The notes beneath the pieces are model-generated. The model made no database searches, had not been told where the DNA came from, and was given only the letters and a program-made list of their open reading frames with translations. DNA of 64,000 nt from Rubripirellula lacrimiformis (GTDB lineage: Bacteria > Planctomycetota > Planctomycetia > Pirellulales > Pirellulaceae), in assembly GCF_007741535.1 (NCBI RefSeq), contig NZ_CP036525.1:4030001-4094000 (forward strand), given 5' to 3'. The position numbers were made by a program, and so were the translations under genes. Shown here in pieces: positions 17,764 through 25,503 of the stretch (position 1 is the stretch's first letter; each line of letters begins with the position of its first letter).

Positions 17764-19386
17764 ATGAAATCCGAAGGTTCCAAATCACTTCACGTCGTCG
17801 TTGTTGGCGGTGGATTGGCTGGGTTGTCCGCTGCCTGTGTGTCGGCCGCACGTGGGCACCGCGTCACGCTGCTAGAAAAAAACGACTGGGTGGGCGGCAA
17901 AGCGGCTGTTCTGCAGGCCGATGGCTATCGCTTTGATATGGGGCCGACGATTCTTACTTTGCCAAGCGTGTTGCGGCGAGTGTTTCGTGAGGCCGGCAAA
18001 GACATGGCGGACTATCTGGACCTAGTGGCCTTGGATCCGCAGTGGCGATGTTTCTTCGAAGCCGATTCCACCAGCGATCCATCGGGCGGTCATCCAAACG
18101 ATGGCAGCGAATTGAACACCGTGTTGGACTTGGTTGCCAACACCGATGCGATGCGGCAAAACATCGACGCGCTGACCGGATCGAAGGTCAGTGGCGACGG
18201 GTACGCACGGTTCATGAAAATGAGCGAGCAGTTGCATGGTGTTTCCGACCGCTTCTTTTTCTGGCGTTCGGTTGGCGGTTTGGCCGACACGATGGACGTC
18301 GGTGGCGCGATGTCGGCGGCGGTGTTGAAAGACGTTCTGTCGCTGCGGATGGGACGCAGTGTTGCGTCGGTCGTACGGTCACACGTTCCCGACCATCGTG
18401 TCGCACAAATGATGGACCACTTCACACAGTATGTCGGTTCGTCCCCGTTCCAGTCGCCCGCCGTGCTTTGCAGCATCGCCCATATGCAAACGGACGAGGG
18501 CATCTGGTATCCGATCGGCGGAACTCGCGCCGTTCCCGAAGCACTCTTCCGTTTGGCAGAGGAACTAGGGGTGGACGTGCAAGTCGGCACCGACGTGATG
18601 CGAATCGTCGCCGATGGACCCAAGGTAACCGGGGTTGTCACAGCCGATGGTACCGAGATCGCGTGTGATGCGGTGATCAGCAATTGCGATGCGATTCGCA
18701 CCTACAGCGAATTGTTGCAGGACACGCCCGAAGGCACTCGATTCACCAAAAAGAATGATCCCGAACCGGCATGCAGCGGCGTCGTTTTGTATTTGGGATT
18801 GGATCGTCGATACGAACAACTGTTGCATCACAACTTTGTGTTTTCAAAGGATCCCAAAGAAGAATTCGATTACATCTACGATCGTGGCGAGCCGGCTCCC
18901 GACCCCAGCGCCTACGTTTGTGCACCGGCGATCAGCGAACCCGGCGTTGCCCCAGACGGATGCGAATCGTTGTACATCCTGGTTCATACCCCGTACCTGC
19001 GGCCGGGACACGACTGGACTGAAATGCTGCCCGGCTATCGAGACGTGATCCTGGACAAATTGGAACGCACCACCGGAATCGTGGACATTCGCGGTGCGAT
19101 AAAATACGAATCCGCGTTGACTCCCCAGGACATCCACAACCGGTACCGGGTACTCAATGGGGCGATCTACGGGCTGGCAAGTCACGGCAAGTACTTGGGC
19201 GCGTTCAAGCCTGCCAATCGACGCAAAGATTTGGCGGGTCTGTACTTGGCCGGCGGTTCAGCACACCCCGGGCCGGGCATGCCGATGGTGCTGATGAGCG
19301 GCTGGATCGCCGCGGATTCACTGGATCAAGATGCCGAAGCGGGCAAGATCAAAGGTTCATCCCGCAAACCTGTGCCGGTTCGATGA
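17764..19386 (+). CDS. CrtI/CrtN/CrtP-type carotenoid desaturase or oxygenase
   Basis: The 540-residue flavoprotein has the dinucleotide-binding motif VVVGGGLAGLSAACVSAARG and LLEKNDWVGGKAAV at its N-terminus, followed by FDMGPTILTLPSVL, typical of phytoene desaturase relatives. The C-terminal signature YLAGGSAHPGPGMPMVLMSG is closer to the HPGxGxPxVL(M/T)SG form of CrtN/CrtP proteins of the squalene-derived C30 carotenoid route. An ATG at 17764 is chosen because it begins just before the nucleotide-binding motif; the frame is open back to 17656. The 3' end overlaps the convergent rsmD gene by 38 bases. Whether it desaturates or oxidises a terminal methyl cannot be told. Confidence 0.88.
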   Translation: MKSEGSKSLHVVVVGGGLAGLSAACVSAARGHRVTLLEKNDWVGGKAAVLQADGYRFDMGPTILTLPSVLRRVFREAGKDMADYLDLVALDPQWRCFFEADSTSDPSGGHPNDGSELNTVLDLVANTDAMRQNIDALTGSKVSGDGYARFMKMSEQLHGVSDRFFFWRSVGGLADTMDVGGAMSAAVLKDVLSLRMGRSVASVVRSHVPDHRVAQMMDHFTQYVGSSPFQSPAVLCSIAHMQTDEGIWYPIGGTRAVPEALFRLAEELGVDVQVGTDVMRIVADGPKVTGVVTADGTEIACDAVISNCDAIRTYSELLQDTPEGTRFTKKNDPEPACSGVVLYLGLDRRYEQLLHHNFVFSKDPKEEFDYIYDRGEPAPDPSAYVCAPAISEPGVAPDGCESLYILVHTPYLRPGHDWTEMLPGYRDVILDKLERTTGIVDIRGAIKYESALTPQDIHNRYRVLNGAIYGLASHGKYLGAFKPANRRKDLAGLYLAGGSAHPGPGMPMVLMSGWIAADSLDQDAEAGKIKGSSRKPVPVR

Positions 19387-20077
19387 ACCCCAGCGTCGTG
19401 CCGCCATAGGTGCGTCGGTCCCAGTCGCCGGGTGGCAACAGGTCCTGGTCGAACGTTTTTTCCGTTTCGACCATCAATACGCTTCCGGGCGGTGCGTTGA
19501 CCAACACCGATCGGATGATGGCGTTCAGGTCTTCCAGGCGTTCGTGCCACAGGATGTAGGGCGGGCACAAGAATACCAACCAAGCGGTTTCGTCTTCTGG
19601 TGGCCCCAGCAATTCACCGGCGATACGAAATGTGTCCGCGGTGACAATCTTGACCTTCGATTCGATTCCCAGCGATTCGGTCGTTTCGCGGACAAATCGC
19701 GCCGCACGGCGGTTCTGTTCGACCATCACCGCACTAATCGCCCCGCGGCTGATCGATTCGAAAGCCATCGCACCGGTCCCGGCAAACAGGTCGAAACATT
19801 TCGCTCCCTTGGCCGCTCGGTTCAGGATATTGAACGCGTTTTCGCGAATATTGTCCTTCATCGGCCGCGTGAACTCTTCGCCGTGATAGACGACCGTACG
19901 GCCACGCATGTGACCGCCGATGATGCGAAGTTTGGTCGGCTTGGTGGCTTTTTTGGCGTCGGCTGCCGAACGCGCGCTCGAACCGGCGGCCGGCTTGCCC
20001 CGTTTCTTGGCGGGTTTGGAACCGGACGACGGGCGCGAGCCCTTGGAGCCCGACGGTTTGCTAGAGGATCGTTTCAT
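19349..20077 (-). CDS. rsmD: 16S rRNA guanine-N2 methyltransferase RsmD
   Basis: The 242-residue protein starts with about 45 lysine/serine/arginine-rich residues, then the RsmD hallmark MRGRTVVYHGEEFTRPMKDN and IRENAFNIL, the SAM-binding CFDLFAGTGAMAFESISRGA and MVEQNRRAARFVRE. The family methylates G966 of 16S rRNA in E. coli numbering. The catalytic motif IV, normally (D/N)PP(Y/F), reads CPPY (FLCPPYILW), so the usual acidic or amide residue is a cysteine. The start at 20077 is preferred over the open frame to 20176, which has no family similarity. Confidence 0.9.
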   Translation of the reverse strand: MKRSSSKPSGSKGSRPSSGSKPAKKRGKPAAGSSARSAADAKKATKPTKLRIIGGHMRGRTVVYHGEEFTRPMKDNIRENAFNILNRAAKGAKCFDLFAGTGAMAFESISRGAISAVMVEQNRRAARFVRETTESLGIESKVKIVTADTFRIAGELLGPPEDETAWLVFLCPPYILWHERLEDLNAIIRSVLVNAPPGSVLMVETEKTFDQDLLPPGDWDRRTYGGTTLGFIEPAQVCGMNL

Positions 20078-20205
20078 TCGGATCAGTATAGCGGAGTGGC
20101 GTAAATCGACGAGTCGGCGACAATGAAAGGGAAACCGAATCCTATCGAGCCGCGTATTGGCAACAAAGGATTCCATTTGCCGCCATCTGAAAAGTCAGTA
20201 TCCGT

Positions 20206-21750
20206 ATGTTTCACCCAGCCGCCCACGCCGCTGTTTCGTCGTTTCGGCTATCGCTGTGCGTGCCAGTTCTCGCGATCGCCCTGCTGGCAAACCTGGCCGC
20301 TGTCAGCCAATCGGCCGCCCAAGACGCACCGACCAAAGAAGCCGCAACCGAGGTAGCCGACCCGACTGACGGAGCCGATCAGGCTGCTGTGGGTGACCAG
20401 ACTGCTGCTGCTGCCGACCAAGCGACTGGAGCCGATGGGGCGGCGGATGCGGATATGCCGGCTTCGGCTGACACCCAACCGGATTCGGAATCGAAAGCCG
20501 CATCTTCGGAAACGTCCGATTCCGAAACCGAATCGGATTCAGCCGCTGATTCCGATCCATCGCCGATGACCCCCGATGGCGAAACACCGCCACAGGACGA
20601 CGCCAAGGCCCCGCGGTCATTGTCCGAAGCAGCCGATTCCGATGTGGTCGCGTTCACTGGCCCCGAAGATCCAGAATTCGTTGCGGAATGGAAGAAACGC
20701 GAGGACCTGTTCAACGATGCCCGCAGTCGATTGGAAGCGGCGGTCTTGGCACAGCGAGCGACGTATCTGCGTTATCTGAATTACGAAGAACGGACCCCAG
20801 CGGCCCGAAAGGACTATTTCGAAAAACGCCAGAAGGTCCGTGACTTGATGGACGAAGTGTATTTGACCGCGCTGGATCTGGCACGTTTGGGCGGAGACGA
20901 AGTATCGGCGACCTACCTAGTCACCATGATTGATCACCGATTGAAACGTGACATCTACGACGTGCCGACGCTTGAAGGTGCGTCGCGGATGATCGACGGT
21001 GGTTCGCAGCTGACGATTCTGTTCAAGGCTGCCGCACGTTCGGCAGTGGTATCGGGCGAGTTCGAAATGGCCAGGAAATTGTTGGAAGCGATTGAGGAAG
21101 ATCAGCGCGACGAAGTCGACCGAAGTCTGTTGGCGTACATGGATGAACACGAAGAAGCGTTCAATCTGGAACGCGAACGATCCGCGAAGGATGAATCGTT
21201 GCCGCTGGTCAAATTGGAAACGACTCAAGGCGACGTTTTGATCGAGCTTTACATCAACGAGGCCCCATCGACGGTGTCGAACTTCATCCAGCTTGTCGAA
21301 GAGGGGTTTTACGACGGATTGGATTTCTACCAAGTGATCGATCACCTATTGGCGCTGACGGGCGACCCGTCGGGAGTCGGCAACGGCGGCAGCGGCAAAC
21401 ATATCATGGACGAACACAGCAATCCCGACGCACGTCGCGCTCTTCGCGGGTCACTGTTGATGGCCAAACTGCCCGACGGAGACTCCGGCGATTTTGTGCC
21501 GCATTCGGCCAGCAGCCAGTTTGCGATCCTGCTGATGCCGGTGGTAACGGCAAACGAGAATCAGACCGTCTTTGGCCGAGTCATCGAGGGGATGGACGCG
21601 ATTGCCCGCATGCGGCGAGTGGACCCCAACAAGGAAAAGAAAAAGGATGAAATCGTGATCCCTGCGGACAGCATTATCCGCGCGACTGTCGTGCGGAGGC
21701 CGGAAACCTTGCCTCCGGCGAAGTATCTAGAGACGTTTCTGTCCCCTTAG
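20206..21750 (+). CDS. exported cyclophilin-like peptidylprolyl isomerase
   Basis: The 514-residue protein has a signal peptide (about 1-45, ending AAVSQSAAQDA), an acidic Ala/Ser/Asp-rich linker to about residue 150, a helical region, and a cyclophilin domain at about 335-500 (LVKLETTQGDVLIELYINEAPSTVSNF). Cyclophilins isomerise prolyl bonds in folding proteins. Here the catalytic arginine of the FHRV motif is Gln376 (FYQV), and the MIQGGD segment reads LALTGD, so activity may be weak or lost. The linker and helical region are not part of the standard fold and suggest a periplasmic or surface scaffold role. Confidence 0.85.
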   Translation: MFHPAAHAAVSSFRLSLCVPVLAIALLANLAAVSQSAAQDAPTKEAATEVADPTDGADQAAVGDQTAAAADQATGADGAADADMPASADTQPDSESKAASSETSDSETESDSAADSDPSPMTPDGETPPQDDAKAPRSLSEAADSDVVAFTGPEDPEFVAEWKKREDLFNDARSRLEAAVLAQRATYLRYLNYEERTPAARKDYFEKRQKVRDLMDEVYLTALDLARLGGDEVSATYLVTMIDHRLKRDIYDVPTLEGASRMIDGGSQLTILFKAAARSAVVSGEFEMARKLLEAIEEDQRDEVDRSLLAYMDEHEEAFNLERERSAKDESLPLVKLETTQGDVLIELYINEAPSTVSNFIQLVEEGFYDGLDFYQVIDHLLALTGDPSGVGNGGSGKHIMDEHSNPDARRALRGSLLMAKLPDGDSGDFVPHSASSQFAILLMPVVTANENQTVFGRVIEGMDAIARMRRVDPNKEKKKDEIVIPADSIIRATVVRRPETLPPAKYLETFLSP

Positions 21751-21879
21751 ACGCCTCGTTTCGGTAGAATGCCCCGTGTTCTAGCCATGTACAATGTGGA
21801 GGGACCTGCGCCGCAACGATGCATCGCTTGGCTGCTGGTTCCCGATTACTGGCCTGATCCACACCCCGCCATCCCCATG

Positions 21880-21886
21880 CCCCCCC
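21880..21886 (+). other. C7 tract in the Gfo/Idh leader
   Basis: Seven C end 13 bases before the start codon at 21900. This is one of several such leaders in the window; no function is known. Confidence 0.5.
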
Positions 21887-21899
21887 TGTCCCACCGCCG

Positions 21900-23378
21900 A
21901 TGAAAAAGACCGCGCGTTCGCAAGCCAACAAATTGGCCAAACAGGCCAAGCATTCTCGTACGGACTCCGACGTCGGCGGCGCGGCCAACCCGGCCTCGGC
22001 GGCCGCTGGTCCCACCGGGGGGCTGACGGTCGATGACGGGATCTTGGAAAGCGATGATGTGGCGCCTTCGCGACGGAATTTCATCAAAGGCGGAAGCATG
22101 ATGTTGGCCGGCGGTGCGATCGTTGGCACGAATCTGGCGGTGGCGCGCGGTGCTCACGCCTATGGCAGCGACACCATTCGAATCGGGTTGGTTGGTTGTG
22201 GCGGTCGCGGAACCGGGGCGGCGATCCAAGCGATGAACACAACCGGCGGGAACACCAAGTTGGTGGCCATGGCAGACGTGTTTGAAAACAGCATCCAAAC
22301 GGCCTACCGTACGATCAAGGGAAAACATCCCGATAAAGTCGCCGTCGACGATGCTCGTTTCGTCGGACTCGATGCCTACAAACAGGTTCTGCAAACGGAC
22401 TGCGACTTTGTCATCCTGGCCACCCCGCCTGGTTTCCGCCCGATCCAGTTCGAAGCCGCCGTCGAAGCGGGCAAACACATCTTCATGGAAAAACCGGTCG
22501 CCACGGATGCACCGGGGGTTCGCCGGGTGTTGGCGGCCAACCAGAAAGCCAAAGCAAAGGGATTGGCGGTCCAGGTCGGGCTGCAGCGTCATCACGAGTT
22601 TCGATATCGCGAATGCATCGACAAGCTGCAAAACGGTGCGATCGGTGATTTAATCTTCGCTCGCGCCTACTGGAACGGCGGTGGCGTCTGGGTGCGTCCG
22701 CGAACGGCCGCGCAAACGGAATTGGAGTACCAGATGCGCAACTGGTACTACTTCACTTGGCTCTGCGGCGATCACATCGATGAACAACACATCCACAATT
22801 TGGATGTGATCAATTGGTTGGTCGGGGACCATCCGATCGAAGCCCAAGGCCAGGGCGGACGCGAAGTTCGAAATGGCAGAGACCACGGTCAGATTTTTGA
22901 CCATCACATGGTCGAATACACCTACGCCAACGGCTTCAAATTGTTAAGCCAGTGTCGACACATCCAAGGTTGCTGGAACAGCGTTAGCGAGCACGTGCAC
23001 GGAACGATGGGTTCGTGTGACATCAGCGACGCTTTGATTCGAAACCCCCAAGGCAAGAAGACTTGGCAAAGCGAATTGAAAGAAACCAAGGGCGGCAAAG
23101 GTTGGCAGCAAGAACATCACGACTTCTTTGCTGCACTGCGGAACGGAGAGACGCCCAACGAAGTCGAATACGGTGCCCATAGCACAATGACCGCGATTTT
23201 GGGGCGTCTGGCGACCTATAGCGGCAAAGTGGTCCGCTGGGACGACGCCATCAACAGCGAAGTCCAGCTAGCCAATACCGATGCGATGCATTCGTTCGAC
23301 GATCAAGCGCCGGTGCAGCCCAACGCCGATGGTGGCTACCCCGTGGCCGTACCGGGCAGCAAGGAAAAGTTTGTCTAA
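21900..23378 (+). CDS. Gfo/Idh/MocA oxidoreductase, Tat-exported
   Basis: The 492-residue protein has a long polar N-region and then a twin-arginine signal around Arg58-Arg59 (PSRRNFIKGG, hydrophobic stretch MMLAGGAIVGTNLAVARGAHA), so it is probably exported folded with its cofactor. The Rossmann motif IRIGLVGCGGRGTGAAIQAM and the EKPVATD motif identify a Gfo/Idh/MocA NAD(P)-dependent oxidoreductase. Planctomycetes have many Tat-exported members thought to act on sugars or inositols; the substrate here is unknown. It is monocistronic, flanked by a cyclophilin-like gene and ppk2. Confidence 0.92.
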   Translation: MKKTARSQANKLAKQAKHSRTDSDVGGAANPASAAAGPTGGLTVDDGILESDDVAPSRRNFIKGGSMMLAGGAIVGTNLAVARGAHAYGSDTIRIGLVGCGGRGTGAAIQAMNTTGGNTKLVAMADVFENSIQTAYRTIKGKHPDKVAVDDARFVGLDAYKQVLQTDCDFVILATPPGFRPIQFEAAVEAGKHIFMEKPVATDAPGVRRVLAANQKAKAKGLAVQVGLQRHHEFRYRECIDKLQNGAIGDLIFARAYWNGGGVWVRPRTAAQTELEYQMRNWYYFTWLCGDHIDEQHIHNLDVINWLVGDHPIEAQGQGGREVRNGRDHGQIFDHHMVEYTYANGFKLLSQCRHIQGCWNSVSEHVHGTMGSCDISDALIRNPQGKKTWQSELKETKGGKGWQQEHHDFFAALRNGETPNEVEYGAHSTMTAILGRLATYSGKVVRWDDAINSEVQLANTDAMHSFDDQAPVQPNADGGYPVAVPGSKEKFV

Positions 23379-23624
23379 CGATCCTTTGTGATCGACAAGG
23401 ATGGGCGAAGCGGAATCGCGAAGTGGGGTTGTCCATTAGTCCCTGCGGGATGCGAATGATGCCTTGGTCGGTGCACAATTTTGGATTTCGACGCGGCCGA
23501 GGTGATCTCGCAAACCGGGACTCGGATGCCGCCATCAAGTCGACCAGCACACCAATTGCCGATAGACTTTCAGGACCGGTGGAACCTGACCGCCAACATT
23601 GCACCTGCATACGTGAGTCTGCGC

Positions 23625-24464
23625 ATGGATTTTGTAAAGCGGCATATCGTTTCGCCCGGCAAGACGCCCCATCTGAAAACGGTCGAGACCGACGAAAGTG
23701 GACCGTTCAAGGACAAGGACGCTGCGAAGCAGTTCACGGCCGAAACGGTCGACAAGATCCGGGATCTCCAGTACCGCATGTTCGTCGAACAGAAGCAATC
23801 GCTGTTGGTCGTGCTGCAGGCACCTGATGCCGCGGGCAAAGACGGGCTGATCCGAAAAGTGCTGGGGCAAATGAATCCACAGGGCTGTCGGACCTATCCG
23901 TTCAAGGTTCCATCCAGTTCCGAACGTGCCCACGACTTTTTGTGGCGCATCCACAAAGCCACCCCGGCCGCGGGGATGGTATCGGTCTTCAACCGATCGC
24001 ACTACGAAGATGTGCTGGTCGTTCGGGTGGAGGACTTGGTGCCGAAATCGGTTTGGAGCAAACGGTACGACATCATCAATCATTTCGAAGAGGGATTGAT
24101 GGAACGTGGCACAAAAATCCTGAAGTTTTATCTGCACATCAGTCCCGAAGAACAGCTGTCACGATTCAAGAAGCGACTGGAGAATCCGGACAAGCACTGG
24201 AAGCTGAACGTCGGTGACTACGCGGCTCGCGACAAATGGAAAGACTATCGCGAAGCGTACGAAGAGGTGTTGGACAAGTGCAGCACCCGAGACGCACCCT
24301 GGTTCGTGATTCCGGCTGACCACAAGTGGTATCGCGATGCCTCGGTCGCCAGCATCGTCCATGACACGCTAGTGAAGATGGACCCGCAGATGCCGCCGGT
24401 CGACGTGGACCTGGACGAAGTTCGCCAACTGTACGAGCGTGAATTGAATCAGCAACGCGGCTAG
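23625..24464 (+). CDS. ppk2: polyphosphate kinase 2 family phosphotransferase
   Basis: The 279-residue protein has the PPK2 Walker A segment LQAPDAAGKDGLIRKVL, the lid-region MNPQGCRTYPFKVPSSSERAHDFLWR and the Walker B region VFNRSHYEDVLVVRVE. PPK2 enzymes move phosphate between polyphosphate and nucleotides. Single-domain members are found in class I and class III, and I cannot say whether AMP, ADP or GDP is the acceptor. The start at 23625 (MDFVKRHIVSPG) fits family N-termini; the frame is open back to 23481. Confidence 0.93.
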   Translation: MDFVKRHIVSPGKTPHLKTVETDESGPFKDKDAAKQFTAETVDKIRDLQYRMFVEQKQSLLVVLQAPDAAGKDGLIRKVLGQMNPQGCRTYPFKVPSSSERAHDFLWRIHKATPAAGMVSVFNRSHYEDVLVVRVEDLVPKSVWSKRYDIINHFEEGLMERGTKILKFYLHISPEEQLSRFKKRLENPDKHWKLNVGDYAARDKWKDYREAYEEVLDKCSTRDAPWFVIPADHKWYRDASVASIVHDTLVKMDPQMPPVDVDLDEVRQLYERELNQQRG

Positions 24465-24572
24465 GCGGTACATTTCGCTCGATCCCGCATCGAACCTGTC
24501 CGGACTCACGTTCGCTTTGCTGGCGAGATAGAATGGAGGCTCTTGCGGGGCCGTTTTTCCCCTGCTTTGCCA

Positions 24573-24579
24573 CCCCCCC
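24573..24579 (+). other. C7 tract in the DUF58 operon leader
   Basis: Seven C lie 24-30 bases before the DUF58 start codon. See the recurring C-tract finding. Confidence 0.5.
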
Positions 24580-24603
24580 AGCGCGTCGACTGGCCTTTTC
24601 ACC

Positions 24604-25503
24604 ATGCGAATCCTTGACCTCGTCACGCCCAAGGAACTTTCGCGCGTCGCCGGACTCCAGATGCTTGCCCGCCAGATCGTCGAAGGCTTCTGCTCGGGAC
24701 GGCACCGATCGCCACACAAGGGATTCAGTGTCGAATTCAAAGAGCATCGCCCTTACGTCCGTGGTGACGAACTTCGCAACATCGATTGGAAAGCGTTCGG
24801 CAAGAGCGACCGGCTGTACATCCGCGAGTTCGAGGAGGAAACCAACCTTCGCTGCACGTTGCTGGTCGATCGCAGTGGATCGATGCGGTATGGCGGTGAT
24901 CGTTCGCAGCTGACGAAGTACGACTATGCTCAGCAATTGGCGGCTTCGTTGACGTACCTGATGTTGGCCCAGCAGGATGCGGTCGGCGTGATCACATTCG
25001 ACGACCAACCGCGTGACCAGGTTTCCACACGAAGCCGTCCATCGCATCTTCGCGCCGTGATGACGGCCCTTGCCAATGATGCGACGCGGCGCGAGACGGA
25101 TTTAGGCGGAGTGTTCCAGAAGGTGGCGTCGAAACTTGGCAGACGTGGGCTGGTGATCATCATCTCCGACGGGATGGGTGAGATCGCATCGATCGCACGC
25201 GCCTTGACCCAGTTTCGATCCAAAGGGCACGAGGTTCTGTTCTTTCAAGTTCTGGATCCTGACGAAACGGATTTTCCGTTTAGCGGAAGGGTGCAGTTCC
25301 GCAATCTGGAAAACGAAGATCAGCAACACGTTGTCGATTCGCGGACGATCCGTGATGCGTATCTGGAACGATTTCAACAGCATCAGACAGCGTTGCAGTC
25401 GGTTTGCCGTCGCAACCGTGTGGATCTGTTTTTGGCCACCACGGATCGCCCCTTTGATGACGCGATGCACGAGTACTTTTCGATGCGGAGACGCATCCGG
25501 TGA
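24604..25503 (+). CDS. DUF58 domain protein
   Basis: The 299-residue soluble protein has the DUF58 core motif EHRPYVRGDELRNIDWKAFGK followed by REFEEE and a vWA-like fold with LLVDRSGSMR. DUF58 proteins usually work with a MoxR AAA+ ATPase and membrane vWA proteins in poorly understood complex-assembly or envelope-stress systems. It opens a five-gene run: its stop overlaps the GTG start of the vWA gene (GTGA). The gene immediately upstream is ppk2, not moxR as is common. Confidence 0.92.
   Translation: MRILDLVTPKELSRVAGLQMLARQIVEGFCSGRHRSPHKGFSVEFKEHRPYVRGDELRNIDWKAFGKSDRLYIREFEEETNLRCTLLVDRSGSMRYGGDRSQLTKYDYAQQLAASLTYLMLAQQDAVGVITFDDQPRDQVSTRSRPSHLRAVMTALANDATRRETDLGGVFQKVASKLGRRGLVIIISDGMGEIASIARALTQFRSKGHEVLFFQVLDPDETDFPFSGRVQFRNLENEDQQHVVDSRTIRDAYLERFQQHQTALQSVCRRNRVDLFLATTDRPFDDAMHEYFSMRRRIR

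Noticed and set aside
24573-24579. C-tracts as sequencing or assembly errors
   Set aside because: They lie outside coding frames and vary in length; none breaks a gene, so there is no positive evidence of error, though single-base length errors cannot be excluded.
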